A stretch of 64,000 nt of DNA from Lentinula raphanica (Eukaryota > Basidiomycota > Agaricomycetes > Agaricales > Omphalotaceae): contig JANVFP010000030.1 in NCBI GenBank assembly GCA_027919835.1, positions 186,001 through 250,000 on the forward strand, read 5' to 3'. The notes under the pieces are model-generated. The model was not told the origin of the DNA and did no database searches. It was given only the letters and a program-made list of their open reading frames with translations. This document shows, piece by piece, positions 1 through 11,639 of the stretch (positions are counted from its first letter, which is position 1; every line of letters starts with the position of its first letter). The translations under genes and the position numbers were made by a program.

Positions 1-1
1 G

Positions 2-1459
2 AAGGGGGATCTGGGGGAAGAGTTTTTGCATCAAATCCGTCACTGACTCAGGAAGAAGGTCGGTTGGGGGAGGCTTGTAAACGCCGCTCGGTATTATCAG
101 GATTTGGGAGTTGTGATCCCACTCCTGGAAGCATCTGTTGAGTTCGTCGGGGAAGGGTGAGGATGCAATCATAATGGGCGGTGGAGGGAAAACACCTAGG
201 CGTTGGGCTACTTTAACCCAATACTCGGGTGTGGGAAGGGGTGAGAGGGTGTATCGGAATGTGAATGGTGTCGAATGATTCGAATCGAATCTGGGGTTCG
301 AGGGGGCAGGACTCGGATAGGGAGCGAAGGATGGGTAGGGCATCCCCAATTGGTTATTGCTCGATTGAGCGGTCGAAGGGGCAGGTTGCACGTAGGTATT
401 ACCATCAATGAGAGATGGACAACTTGACGAAGACGCGGCCGATACCTGAGTCGGTACGTGAGCAGGAGGGTAGGAATATTTTTCTTCAGGAGTGCTGCCT
501 CTGGATCGAGGAGGGGTCAAACGATTCTGAGCTAAAGCCGCAGGAATGGAGTCAATGAGATCGACAGGTAGAGGGAAGCCAGTTCCAGCCTGGAACGGAC
601 CAAGACCTTGATCCATTGACACACTTGGACTTGGACGAGAGGGTCCTCCAGGAACCCCTGTAGAAAAGGTTCCTACGGAAGCCCCCTCAACTTCGTCAGT
701 CGTTCCGTCGAAGAAACCCCCGCCCTCATACTGAACGGTACCTGCAGCATTATCAGAAACAGGCGCTGCGGTTGTACTCGGCTGGCCGTAGGTTTCTGCG
801 TACAGTTCGCCCAAAAGGTTCGAGTCGCCAGGAGGGGCAGAGGATGATTGAAACTGGGGAGGATTCTCTCCCGCGGTTAACGCAGACCATATATCGTCGA
901 AAGAATTGTACGCCTCAGCGCCAATAAGTCCTAGGTTGGAAAAATCGAGGGCGCTGAGCGAGACAGGCGATCCAGATTGGGGGTAGTCATCGACGATGGT
1001 GGTACTAGCGGTCGTGAGGGTGGACGAGGATGGCAAGGAATCACTTTCTTCTCCTTCTACGACGTCCTGAACCGAAGTCTGGTTGGATAAAACTTTCTCG
1101 GCAGTCATATTGGGACTCGAAAACTCTGGCCCGAAGAGGTCTTCCATGTTCGGAGAAGGACTAGCTTGCAGTGTGGCTCCAGGGAATGATGGTCTTGGAA
1201 CCACTGTGTCAAGCTCAAGGGCAAGGGCGAAGACTGGTGGCGGAGGGTACAACGTCGACGGATTGCACGATGACCCGGGCAAGGTGTTGACATTTGTTTC
1301 GTCGACAGGATGCTGAGCGGGGACGGTGAGAGACCTATCCGAAGGGTCTGTGTCGGGATCGACATTAGGAACATCGGCAAGGATGTCGGATTGATATCCA
1401 AAGAAATCTCCCAAGGACGCGCAAGAATCTGAGCGCTTGCGCTTCAGATTCCGAGCCAT
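2..1459 (-). CDS. Ser/Pro-rich protein with N-terminal basic motif, truncated at window edge
   Basis: An uninterrupted frame runs from an ATG at 1459 to the left end of the window (486 codons, no stop seen). The next in-frame codon block upstream meets a stop near 1628 without another ATG, so this start is well determined. The protein begins MARNLKRKRSDSCASLGDFF; the KRKR cluster looks like a nuclear localisation signal. The rest seen is acidic, then Ser/Thr/Pro/Gly-rich and probably disordered, with short hydrophobic-acidic patches of the kind found in activation domains. A more ordered stretch with several aromatic residues (PEYWVKVAQRLGVFPPPP) appears near the edge. I recognise no family. 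A nuclear regulatory protein is an inference from composition only; the C-terminal part lies outside the window. Confidence 0.6.
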   Translation of the reverse strand, partial: MARNLKRKRSDSCASLGDFFGYQSDILADVPNVDPDTDPSDRSLTVPAQHPVDETNVNTLPGSSCNPSTLYPPPPVFALALELDTVVPRPSFPGATLQASPSPNMEDLFGPEFSSPNMTAEKVLSNQTSVQDVVEGEESDSLPSSSTLTTASTTIVDDYPQSGSPVSLSALDFSNLGLIGAEAYNSFDDIWSALTAGENPPQFQSSSAPPGDSNLLGELYAETYGQPSTTAAPVSDNAAGTVQYEGGGFFDGTTDEVEGASVGTFSTGVPGGPSRPSPSVSMDQGLGPFQAGTGFPLPVDLIDSIPAALAQNRLTPPRSRGSTPEEKYSYPPAHVPTQVSAASSSSCPSLIDGNTYVQPAPSTAQSSNNQLGMPYPSFAPYPSPAPSNPRFDSNHSTPFTFRYTLSPLPTPEYWVKVAQRLGVFPPPPIMIASSPFPDELNRCFQEWDHNSQILIIPSGVYKPPPTDLLPESVTDLMQKLFPQIPL

Positions 1460-3069
1460 ATTTTGGGGAAGTGAATTCGTGACCGGACTTGAGGACGAGG
1501 AGGGATGAACAAGAGTGTTGAGGTCTTCCGACAGTCCACCAGTGACTGAATGAGCGGAGACGAGATGCAACTGAATATTAGACTTCGAAGGAGAGAAGAA
1601 ACGTGAGCGTTGAGTTTGATAAATTAAATGTCAAGGGTGTAAACTGAACGTACCATGAAGAGCGTTATATAAGGAAGAATATTTGAGAAGAGGAAAAAGA
1701 AAGAGGCGTAAAGTGTAATAAAAGACGATGAAGATGATAGATGAAAAGTGGGAAAAAGTGGGAGAGGGCTAAGAAGCCTGCCTGAATTTATACCCACACG
1801 TCGAAGTCGTCAAAGCCGCAACAGTCGGGGAGCGCCATCTTCCTTTGACTGTTTGCCGAACCATCCAAGCAGGATTTGGAGACCAAAAACTAACCATGTT
1901 TACGACAGATCTACAGGCGGTCACAGCCACTTCCGTGTATAATCACATTTTCGCGCGCCTTTTTACTCTTTTTGGGCCAATTTGGATTGTTGACCGGTTG
2001 CGGACTGGTGGGAAGTAAGATTCAGACAATGGTGGACGGGAATTGGACCATCGGCATTGACTGATAAGGAATGTGGGATGGGATTGTTCAATAGAGGACA
2101 ATAGGGCTATACTACTTACCAGGGTCGTAAGAGCGCGCACTGTCCAGTGTCCACCAGGCGTCTTCGTTGCACCTGAGATAGTGGGCTTCAATTAGCAGAC
2201 TAGATCGGTGCTTTCTTTGAGTAAAATTTTTTTGTTGAAACCTTTTACTTTTTTTTTCTCAAGAGATAGATCCAAAAGGCAGAGAGCTACACTCGCTGGG
2301 TGCCATTGACCAATGTTGACCGGTCACCAGGTAGTAGACTGGGAGAGAACCGTCTACTCTGTAGCCTTTCAGATGGATCAATGCGACAATACCTACATGG
2401 GCTCGCAGCAGCGGTCACTTGTAAATTTTTCTTGGCCTAGGGCCCGGACGACATTGGATACAGCTCCGTACGAGCGTCGACAGGTCCAATGGCAACAATT
2501 CATTGTGGCCAGACCTGTCGAATCAAAAAGGGTAGTAAGTCAACGGGATCCCCCGATCGAGTGGTGGAGATTGGGGAAATTAAGGTGTCTTTGTGGAGAA
2601 TCAATCGGGTTGAAAGAGATCGATTTGAAGAAGAATGAAGTGCAACGTTTGAGGAACAATAACATGAGAGAAATGCTACACACCAACTGAGAGGAATAAG
2701 CGCTAGTCTAGATCTCGAGAAGGTCCAAACTTGGCTCAGTATGATAAGAAATGAGCAGAGTCTATACCTCAGTCAAGACTGGTGGCTTGGAATGATTCGT
2801 GCATGGTGAGTCTTTTGAAGTTCGAGGTTGGGAAACTCGCGAAAAATGGTGTCACTGAGTCAAGCGCCCTCAGGCCTCAGCGCTCAGCGCTCAGCGCTAG
2901 CCTTCGGACTCCCACGCGCGACGCCTCCGAATCGTTCCCACGCCTCATCTTGTACTTCGAAAAACCACTTGCAAGAAAACAACACTGCAATCGTCGTGAG
3001 CCCCATTCTAGCGATATTATTTGACGGTCTATCGGTACCAGGGTACTGGACACTGGACAGCTCGCCACT
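1460..3069. other. Intergenic region between left-edge gene and F-box array
   Basis: The minus-strand gene's presumed promoter lies in 1460-1750. A TATA-like stretch (CCTTATATAACG on the minus strand, near 1670) and a pyrimidine-rich tract sit upstream of its ATG. Short open frames exist (for example 2313-2690 plus, 125 codons), but they show no recognisable family, no intron pattern and odd composition, so I do not call them genes. A small tandem repeat of CTCAGCG units lies near 2876-2900. The last ~125 bases resemble the sequence upstream of the next two F-box genes. Confidence 0.4.
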
Positions 3070-4710
3070 ATGGACTCAACATCTGATCCACCTCCTGAAC
3101 TCCCTGATGAACTTCTGAATATCATCATCAGATATGCTTCATTCCACCCAAGATCTGCAGTACATTACCGCGAAGTGATCCCAGAAATCGTTGAAAGGTT
3201 CTTACCCCCTACCAAAGGGATTCAGTCGCTCTCTCTAGCGAGCCATCGATTACGCCAGATCTCTCTCCCGTACTTGTTCGCCTCTGTTATGATCAACGAA
3301 TCGATGGACGTTTCGAGGCTTATGGACGATTGTGAGGCTAATGCTCAATTCGCACGTTTGATAACGTACGTTAATGGTTCTCCTCTCTGCCTTTGTGATA
3401 AACTCATGACTGACTACATTGATGTATCTAGGGCTTTGGTCGTCGATGAAGTTCCAGATGAGGAATTAGAATGTCTGGATGAGTTGCTTTCTTATCTCCC
3501 CCATCTCGAATACATCCATCTCGAGCATAAAACAGCAAATGACGGGCTCTTGCTTGTTACTCTCGCAAACCATCAGAACATCAAACACATTCTTATTCCG
3601 CACTTTTATGACCTTCCACGTCCGGTCGAGTCAGTACTAGATATCGATTTCTCCAAAATTCTCATTCACTGTCTCGATTTCTCCCGTCCGTCCCAGGTCA
3701 GCGCAATGGCCCATCCTGATCTTCAGCACATACAGGTGGCTCGAATCTCCTGTAATAGTCTTAGAGAGTTCTACCCAAGGCACAGAACGATGATAATGCC
3801 ACGGGGTTGGACGAGGTTTGTGGGACTTCGAGAGCTCTCGGTAGAAATGTCGTATTGGCCTATCACACCGATGTCTTGGCTGCCTAGATTTGTATCTGCT
3901 CACCTTCCGAGTTTGCGGAAAATCGTCTTCGTGGGGAGGTCGGGAAGTTGTTTCCAGCAAACACGGGAAATCGGACACTCAATTCCGTTCGCTGTTCTTC
4001 TCAATAAGAAGATAAAAGAGCAAGAGAAGATACTCGGAGACCCGTTTTGGGGGAACCGTGAGTATGACTTAAGGAAACTTGGTGTCAGTTTTGGCCATGG
4101 GCTCGATCAAAACACTCAATCCGGACGTTCTATTCAAACGAATCCGGACACATGGAGTCGAGATTATGGATATCCTCAGGACTCGGATGTCTCTGAGCTG
4201 GGATTTTATGTACGAAACGCTTTACACCAGCTTCTGGCGATCGCTGGGCCGTGTTTCCCAAATATCACGATCTTGAATTTGATCTTTGCGGTTGAGTCAA
4301 TGGCTCACTATGATATTGTAAGTGCCGAGTATGTTCTTAAATTCTGTTACCCGTTTTGGCTGAACATTGTTTTCTAGGATGACTTCATTGCTAGTCTTCG
4401 GGAGTTCCCTTCTCTACGACAGTTAGAACTGCTCAATTCGTACAGTCATCTCCAACATCGTGAAGACGCAACGCCTGGGATTGGTGAGCATTCTATATGG
4501 GATGCTGACTGGGTAGTTCAAGGTGCCGGAGTGGAAGACGCTGCGAGTGTGGACATGGTGTGTTCAAGCATGGTCTGGTATACATCTCGGATAGCGAAAC
4601 AGATTTCATCCCTCGACTCGTTGTTTATATCAGAGCGAGTTCTCAAGTCCGAAACTACCCGTGGTTGGACAGCTAGACTTTGGCTTGTAGGTCGCGAGTT
4701 AAGGGGCTAG
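3070..4710 (+). CDS. F-box-like protein, array copy A
   Basis: Three exons (3070-3365, 3432-4317, 4378-4710) give a 504-residue protein. The first ~100 residues look like an F-box: LPDELLNIIIRYASF, a ~30-residue insert, then LSLASHRLRQISLPYLF. F-box proteins recruit substrates to SCF (Skp1-Cullin1) ubiquitin ligases; that role is family knowledge, not shown here. The rest is a diverged leucine-rich-repeat-like region with regularly spaced Leu/Ile, and a conserved C-terminal exon (DDFIASLRE...WYTSRIAKQ...WLVGREL). Intron positions were fixed by comparison with copies B and C, whose frames require splicing. The first intron (66 bp) has no stop and keeps frame, so retention would add 22 residues. 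The second has a donor GTAAGT and acceptor CTAG. The copy is intact throughout and is the first of a direct tandem array. Confidence 0.8.
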
Positions 4711-5005
4711 CGAAGATGTTGTGTGCTTGGTTACTCTAGGTGATACAATGCTTGCCGAACGTTTCAAGTAGTACGGGCAGTACAATTATAATACTAGTTC
4801 GAATTCAATCCTGTTCATATCGCATGTTTCTCAGTCTCTCGGCCCTCGGGCCTCGGCGCTCGCGCAGGTCGGAGAAATGTTTCCCACGCTTCATCTTGTA
4901 CTTCGACAAACCAGAAGAAAACCTTGCTCAGTTCCTGACCACAACAGTAATACTGAGCCACACTGTAGCGATAAGTGGTAACACCTCACCAGATAGCTTA
5001 CAGAT

Positions 5006-6681
5006 ATGACATCGACGTCACCTCTCGACTTCCCTGATGAAATCCTGAACCTCATCATCAGATATGCTTCATTCCACCCAAGATCTGCTGTACATTACCG
5101 CGAAGTGATTCCAGAAATCGTTGAAAAGTTCTTACCCCCTACCAAAGGGATTCAGTCACTCTCTCTAGCGAGCCATCGATTACGCCAGATCTCTCTCCCG
5201 TACTTGTTCGCCTCTGTTATGATCAACGACTCGATGGGCGTTTCGAGGCTTGTGGACGATTGCGCGGCTAATGCTCAATTCGCACGTTTGATAACGTACG
5301 TTAACGGTTTTTCTCTCTGCCCCAATGATGAACAATACACTGACTGACTACATTAATGTATCTAGGGCTCTGGTCGTCTATGAAGTCCCAGATGGTCTCC
5401 ATGAGTTGCTTTCTTATCTCCCTCATCTCGAGTACGTCCATCTCGAGAATAGAACAGCAAAGAACGAGCCCTTGCTTGCTACTCTCGGAAATCACCAGAA
5501 CATCAAACACATCCTTATTCCACACTTCCATGACCTTCCACACTTTGATGACCTTCTATGGCACTTTGATCACCTTCTACGTCCGATCAAGTCAGATATC
5601 AATTTCTCCAAAATCCTCATTCACTGCCTCGATATCGACGATTCGCTCGAAGCCAGCGCATTGGAATTCCATCCTGATTTTCAACACATGCAGGTAGCTC
5701 GAATCTCTCGTAATGATACTCGCAATCTCAACCCAATGGACGCAACGATGATAATGCCCAGGGGTTGGATGAGGTTCAACGGACTTCGAGAGCTTTCGGT
5801 AAACGTATCATCGTATATGCGTCTCACGCCGATGTCTTGGCTGCCTGGGTTCGTATCCGCTCACTTCCCCAGTTTGCGGAAGATTCTCTTTGTGTCAAGG
5901 TGGGGGATCTCGTTCCAGGAAGTCCGGGGACTTCACCGAATTCCATTCACAATTCAACTCAATAAACAGATACAAAAGGAACAGAATAAACTCGGAATCC
6001 CGTACTGGGGGATTCATGAGTTTGTTCTGAGGAAGGTTGGTGTCAGTCTTGGTCATGGGCATGATCAGAAATCTCAACATGAATGTTCTTATCACGCTGA
6101 TTTGGATGTTTGGAGTCAACGGTACTATGGATATCCTCAGGACTCGGATGTCTCTGAGCTGGGGTTCTATGTGAAAGACGCTTTACACCAGCTTCTAACA
6201 CTCTCTGGACCGTGTTTCCCAAATATCACAATCTTGAATTTGATATTTGCGGCTGAGTCTACAGCTCGATACGATATTGTGAGTGTTGAGCAAGGAGTTG
6301 TGCTATCACACTGTGTCTCAATGGCTGAAAAGTATTCTCTAGGACGACTTCATCGCTAGCCTTCGGCATCTCCCTTCTTTACGACAGCTAGAGCTACTCA
6401 ATTCGTACCCTCACCTTCAATATCGTGAAGGAGCAGCGCCTGTGACGGCTGAGGAATCTATATGGGATTCAGACTGGGTGGTCGGAAGTGTAAAATCTGG
6501 AGATCCTGCGAGTATTGCCATGGTGCGCTCAGGCATGGTCTGGTATACATCCCGGATCGCGAGAGCGATTCCGTCCATCGAATCGTTCTTCATATCAGAG
6601 CGAGGTCCCAAGTCCAGAAAATTGAAAACTCGCGGTTGGTCAGCTAAGATTTGGCTCGTAGGTAGCGAGCTGAGGGGATAG
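5006..6681 (+). CDS. F-box-like protein, array copy B
   Basis: Exons 5006-5295, 5366-6278 and 6343-6681 give 513 residues. It is closely similar to copy A: the F-box region is nearly identical (FPDEILNLIIRYASFHP, then LSLASHRLRQISLPYLF). Splicing of intron 1 (70 bp, branch-like CTGAC before a CTAG acceptor) is mandatory here because the unspliced frame stops at 5345. Exon 2 contains a short internal expansion (HFHDLPHFDDLLWHFDHLL) made by a repeated ACTTT-GATGACC-like motif, absent from copy A. Exon 3 is intact and ends with the family signature WLVGSELRG. The upstream ~200 bases are shared with copy C, so promoter and gene were copied together. The copy is probably functional. Substrate and regulation are unknown. 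Confidence 0.8.
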
Positions 6682-6968
6682 CGAAGATGTTGTGGGAGTG
6701 CCAGCTACTCGAGATGATACTATGCTTACCGAACTCGAAGGATTCAAGTAGTACTAGTAGTACAGATGCAATTCTTGTACCCTGTTTATATCGCATGTTT
6801 CTCTCAATGTTTCCATCGCCGCAGGCAGAGAAATATTTCCCACGCTCCATCTTGTACTTCGACAAACCAGAAAACCTCGCTCAGTTCCTGACCACAACAG
6901 TAATATTGAGCCACATTCTAGCGATAAATGGTAATTACCTGTAACAGCTCACCAGATAGTTTACAGAT

Positions 6969-8636
6969 ATGACATCGGCGTCACCTCTCGACCTCCCTGA
7001 TGAAATCCTTAACCTCATTTTTAGATATGCTTCATTCCACCCCAGATCTGCGGTACATTACCGCGAGGTGATACCAGAAATCATCGAAAAGTTCCTACCC
7101 CCTACCAAAGGGATACAATCGCTCTCTCTAGTGAGCCATCGATTCCGCCAGATCTCTCTCCCATACTTGTTCGCCTCTGTCAGGATCAAAGACTCGATGG
7201 GCGTTTCGAGGCTCGTGGACGATTGCGTGGCTAATGCTCAACTCGCATGTTCGATAACGTACGCTGACAATCCTCGTCACAACAACATACTGACCTGTAT
7301 CTGACAGAGCGTTGGACGTATGTGGGGTTCCCGCTAAGGGACCAGTCACATACGGTCTATATGAATCGCTATCTCGTCATCTCCCTCACCTCGAATACGT
7401 CCGCCTACCAGAGAGAGGCATAGCAAGGTTTCAGAACCCCTTGGTGTTTGCTGTGGGAAGTCACCCTAACGTCAAACGCATCCTTATCCCGTCCTTTTTC
7501 TACGTGAAAAGCTCTGAATTTCCAGTAACTGTGGATACCTCCAAAATCCTCCTCGCCGGGCCTGTAAAGTTCACCGAATACTACGATATCAACGGAATGG
7601 CATCCCATCCCCTGAACATACAGATAGCTCGAATCGTCTTGGATAATGTTCCCAAGCTCTACCACCCCCGAACGAATGAATTTATGATCATCCCGCAGGG
7701 TTGGACGAGTTATCGTGGACTTCAAGAGCTCTCGATCGAAATGTCCTCCCAGTGGTTTATCATGCCGATGCCTTGGCTACCTGAATTCGTATCCGCTCAT
7801 CTCCCGGGCTTGCGGAAGATCGTCTTTACGGTGACCAGGGGAGATTCGACTACTTTCCGAAGAAGTTATCCGTTCGTCATTGGATACAATAAGCTGATGC
7901 GAGAGCAAGAGCAGATACACGGAGCGTACTGGGGGAATGAGTCGTTTGATCTAAACAGAGTAGGTGTTAGTCTTGGCCATGGGTTCGCCAGTGATCAAGA
8001 TTCTAAACTCGGGCGTTCTTCTCAACCTGACCTGGAAGTATGGTCTCGACAACAAGGATACCCTCAGGACTCGGATGTCACTGAGCTGGCATTTCGTGTG
8101 TGGAAATGTTTACAGCAGCTTCTTGAGATTTCTGGACAGTCTTTCCGAAATCTCAAGGTGTTGAATCTGACCCTATATGGACATGGCTGGCCTGGAGGTA
8201 GAAATAACCATGATATTGATATTGTGAGTACCCATGCATGGCTTGAATCCATCCTGGTCACATCCTGGTCAAGACTAAGGATTTGACTCTCTTCTAGGAC
8301 AACTTCATTGTCAACCTCCGACAAATCCCTTCTCTACGACAGTTGGAACTGATCAATGCATTCAGCCGCCTTAAACATCGTGAAGAACCAGCGATGCCTT
8401 GGCTGTATGAGGATTTTATATGGGATGCGGACTGGGCAGTGGTGGAACATGTGCAATCTGGAGAGACTCCGAGTGTGTCCAGGGCCTGTTCGGGCATGAT
8501 TTGGTATACATCTCGGATTGCGAAGGGGATCCCGTCCATCAAGTTATTCTATATATCAGAGTCAGGGGACAGAATCAGTGCTCATAATTGGATAGCTAGT
8601 ATTTGGCTTGTAGGTAGCGAGTTGAGGGGCTACTAG
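6969..8636 (+). CDS. F-box-like protein, array copy C
   Basis: Exons 6969-7258, 7308-8223 and 8298-8636 give 514 residues. The F-box exon is almost the same as in copies A and B, but exon 2 is much more diverged, for example a new stretch after the first intron (ALDVCGVPAKGPVTYG) and a glycine-rich end (GHGWPGGRNNHDID). Intron 1 is only 49 bp and needs the CAG acceptor at 7305-7307 to keep frame; the next AG would break it. Intron 2 is 74 bp. The C-terminal signature (CSGMIWYTSRIAK, WLVGSELRGY) is kept. Conservation of the F-box with divergence of the LRR-like part fits substrate-recognition divergence after duplication, which is an inference. The copy is intact and probably functional. Confidence 0.78.
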
Positions 8637-8974
8637 CGAAGATTTTGCATATGGTTACTTGAGGTGATATGTTTACCATAAACTTACTGTTAGTGTCAGT
8701 GTACTACGGTAGTTTAGAGTTTACTTTCAACTCGTCAAGCCTGCTCACATTTGCTGTCTCTTTTCAATCGAGCATCGAAAGAAGTGTCAGCCTTTTCACC
8801 AGTGATTGAGTACTTAGGAATGCAAAGGATTCTAGTTGAGATACGCCACCAAAGTCAAAAGTTGTGCCACTAGTGACTACAGAATATGCATTCATGATTG
8901 GAAAGGAAAGGAGGATCGAAATCATGAAAGACCTAATGCGACTATCCTAAGTACTTTTAGAATCATTCTCTTTT

Positions 8975-9567
8975 TTAATGATGATAATTAAGATCGGCTT
9001 TGTGAGCATCAATACCATCCTGGATCATCTGTTGCATCCCTTCAGCATCGACACTGACAAGCACCTTAGAGCCCTTCGTGATCACTGAAGTGCCCTCGCG
9101 CTCGATCACTCCCCTGCATCCCGTATTTCCACATGTGGGGCCTCCTCTCACCGTGAACCTTGTCGTCTTTGTCCCGGCTTTGAGATAGCGGCCATGCGGA
9201 CGCAAAAGGTCGCTCGGGATGTTGCCCTTCAGCGTTCCAGAATTCCGGGCCTTCCATAGGAGCCCTTCCGCGCCTGCGAGGATGCCGTAGCTTTCTTCGT
9301 TGGGAGTGGAAGTGGTTTTATCGAAGACGACCGTGAGTTCTGTCGTGTGAGCACCTTGAGGTTGCGGAAAAGGGACAGGAGTACGAGTTTTCAAGGAAGG
9401 ATGTCCTATCTCATTGTGTAGTAAGATTGCGGTCAACGATAGTTCCAAGAATTCGCAGTACTGTATTCGAAAGAAATCGAACATACCGGAGTGCCTAGGA
9501 CACCAAGGTCATGGCTTGTGATGGTCGCAAGATATACTAGGACTATCGTCCAACGGGGGATATACAT
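8975..9567 (-). CDS. Small secreted protein with CxxxxC core, paralogue 1
   Basis: Two exons (9567-9487 and 9409-8975) give 171 residues. The start MYIPRWTIVLVYLATITSHD reads as a signal peptide; an in-frame upstream extension exists, but the hydrophobic segment fits best at this ATG. The intron acceptor (CAATGAG, then ATAGGACATCC) was chosen because it keeps phase 0 and produces the same junction (P-I-G/A-H) as the paralogue at 12642-13879. The mature part shares with that paralogue a block containing SYGILAGAEGLLWKA, a GG-x-(T/S)-C-x4-C-x-G motif, and a VSVDAEGMQQMIQDG end. Only two cysteines are conserved. No known family recognised; extracellular function unknown. Confidence 0.62.
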
Positions 9568-10299
9568 GATGATGAAGAGTAGAGTCGGTGACAAAAATCC
9601 AAGCAGAGGAGGGGAGAGGTCAACGATCAACATTTGGTTGCTTGGTAGATGGTGTGTTCTGGATTCGTTCAACAAGGTTTTGGCCTGCAAAAGATTGTTT
9701 TGGGAGATGGGCGAACGATGGGGGAACAATTCGGGTTTGAGAAGGTTTATATACTACAGAGGACCTTTTAGCGACCTTAGCGACCGCTTTACTGAAACTG
9801 ATGAAGGTCCTTCCGAGTCCTACGGGACACCGTGTGTTCCTCCGGGTGATGCGCTGTGATGCGCCAGCCTGAGGCCTGCTAGTGTGCTAAACAGGCTAAA
9901 CCTGGGTAAACGGGATCTATCATGATTAATATTCATCCCCAGTCAAAATCCCGTCGGGTGAGATCGAGTGAGAAAAGGTGTAATCGGGTCACTCGATGTG
10001 ATTCATTCTGGCACGAAATATGAGACATTTACAGATGGATATTCGGGTGACATCGTTTGCCATCGAATGGCATCGTTTCTTTCATATGTTGAGCCCGTTT
10101 AGAAACTGTTCTTCTCGTTTCATTTCTTCGCTTGTATCTTCGGTTCATATTGGTTCAAAATGCAGGTTTAATTTGATAAATACTATAGATACATTTGTGA
10201 GCTGGTTACTTTGGTTTGTTACATGGCGAAATACATAAACAGAATATGGTAAATATAAGAACATCATAGTTCCTCCTGTGCTCAGGTCATTGAAGAAGA

Positions 10300-10880
10300 C
10301 CGACATTTGTTGAGCAATACAAGAGCTACGCTGTAGAGTTCAGAAGTCATCGAGCAAGACCGTTGGCAAATGAACACAATTTGCGAAACGAGACTGACAT
10401 TGTTGCTTGTGTGGACCTGGAATCCTGCTTGGGCACCTTCGTCAAGTTTGTTGTAGATGGTTTGCTGTTCAATGGAGCTTGTGAGAGCGGAAGAGGCCTT
10501 TGAAAAGTAGATTCGGAAGCCTTGGAAAACGCTATAACAAGGATGTCAATGTCTCCTCTGAACGATATATTCCGCCATACTCACCTCAGGCCATGGAGAA
10601 TGCACCAACACCAATTGAGAAGCGTCGAGTCTTTTTGGAGTGCAAATGCTGCAAGGAAAGGGACACAAAGCAATGAATAAATGTCAGCCAGAGTAGAGTT
10701 GCAGAACACACCTGACCGTGACAACCTCGACTCAGAGTTCCTTCAGAATGAAGATATGTTGCCCTAGTAAAGAACTTTCTGGTTGTGCACTTGAGACTAG
10801 AACAACAAGTAAGAGGAACGGGGATTGTTATGAGCACAGAAAAACAGAACGCACCATGGCGGTCTTAGTAGTAGTAAGAT
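10300..10880 (-). other. Possible spliced gene or relic, model unresolved
   Basis: On the minus strand, intron-like segments with good borders are visible: GTGCGTTCTG...TTCTAG (10855 down to ~10800), GTGTGTTCTG...CTTGCAG (~10715-10650), and GTGAGTATGG...TTATAG (~10585-10530). The last two exons can be read in one frame, ending in a stretch containing VFQGFRIYFSKASSALTSS. The first exon stops after ten codons in the required phase, so a complete protein cannot be assembled. It may be a decayed gene, a non-coding transcript or a wrong model. No family recognised. Confidence 0.25.
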
Positions 10881-11154
10881 GAAGTTCGAGAACATGAAAT
10901 TTTTGACTTCAAGTATTCTCAAGTGACCACGTGTTGCAACTTGCGAAGTTGGCGAAAGAAAAATTCACTCCAAAGTTGACGTTGACCCCACAAGTTTGTG
11001 AAAGATATGAAAGATATTGGGTTGATGTACTCCAAATACTACAGGTTGAAAAGATTGAAAAGATGTAGTCAGAGGCAAACAGATGAGATTTCTGTTCTCC
11101 TCTGAGAATCACGATGCGAACCGATTGAGACACTCGTAATTAGACTGATTGCAA

Positions 11155-11636
11155 GGGCTCGAGGGACCCCCATGGGTCCCCAGTTGAAACTCCGCTGTCT
11201 TGCCGGCCGAGAGCCTTTTGTACATTATCGTTTGAACGTCGTTGGCTTTGCTTCCTAGAACCTGACACATTACTGATACACAGCTCTTATTCATACATGA
11301 GTCTACTGCATTGTAAGATGGCATTTTTTTCGGCTTCCATTGTGGTTAATGGCGGTAATTTGAACTCTTATGGTGGGGCAAACTTAGAAAACTCTCTTAG
11401 AGATTATCTAGCGGCCTAGTGTCAAGGTAGCATTATTATTTTGCACAGATACACCTCCTAGAGTATTTTCTGAGCTGAAATAAGCACTATATCGAAGGCT
11501 TTTGCTCGTTGTTCTCAAAATTTTCTTCGCTGCTCATTCATCGTTGCACAGATTGTGTTCCTGAAATCTTATGTCATCAATATATTACTTCAGCGGCAAC
11601 GTCACGGCATGTACCCATGGGGGTCCTTCGAACCCT
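11155..11636. repeat. Weak inverted-repeat pair, possible MITE
   Basis: GGGCTCGAGGGACCCCCATG at the left and its near-reverse complement (CATGGGGGTCCTTCGAACCC) at the right enclose ~430 bases without coding potential. Similarity is confined to about 25 bases and no target-site duplication is obvious, so this is only a candidate inverted-repeat element. Confidence 0.3.
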
Positions 11637-11639
11637 TAC

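Larger units (their letters stand above)
2943..8660 (+). repeat. Tandem ~1.95-kb duplication units, gene plus flanks
   Basis: The distances between the three start codons are 1936 and 1963 bases. Similarity covers the genes and also the intergenic DNA. Upstream blocks (about 4810-5005 and 6779-6968, more weakly 2943-3069) share TCTTGTACTTCGACAAACC, a GCTCAGTTCCTGACCACAAC segment and CTAGCGATAA/CTGTAGCGATAA near the ATG. Downstream blocks share GCGAAGATGTTGTG and a GTAGTAC repeat. This indicates unequal crossing-over of a unit containing promoter, gene and terminator, so the copies may be co-regulated. Confidence 0.8.

Noticed and set aside
2313..2690. 125-codon plus-strand frame upstream of the F-box array
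   Set aside because: No recognisable domain, composition unlike neighbouring genes, no splice support.
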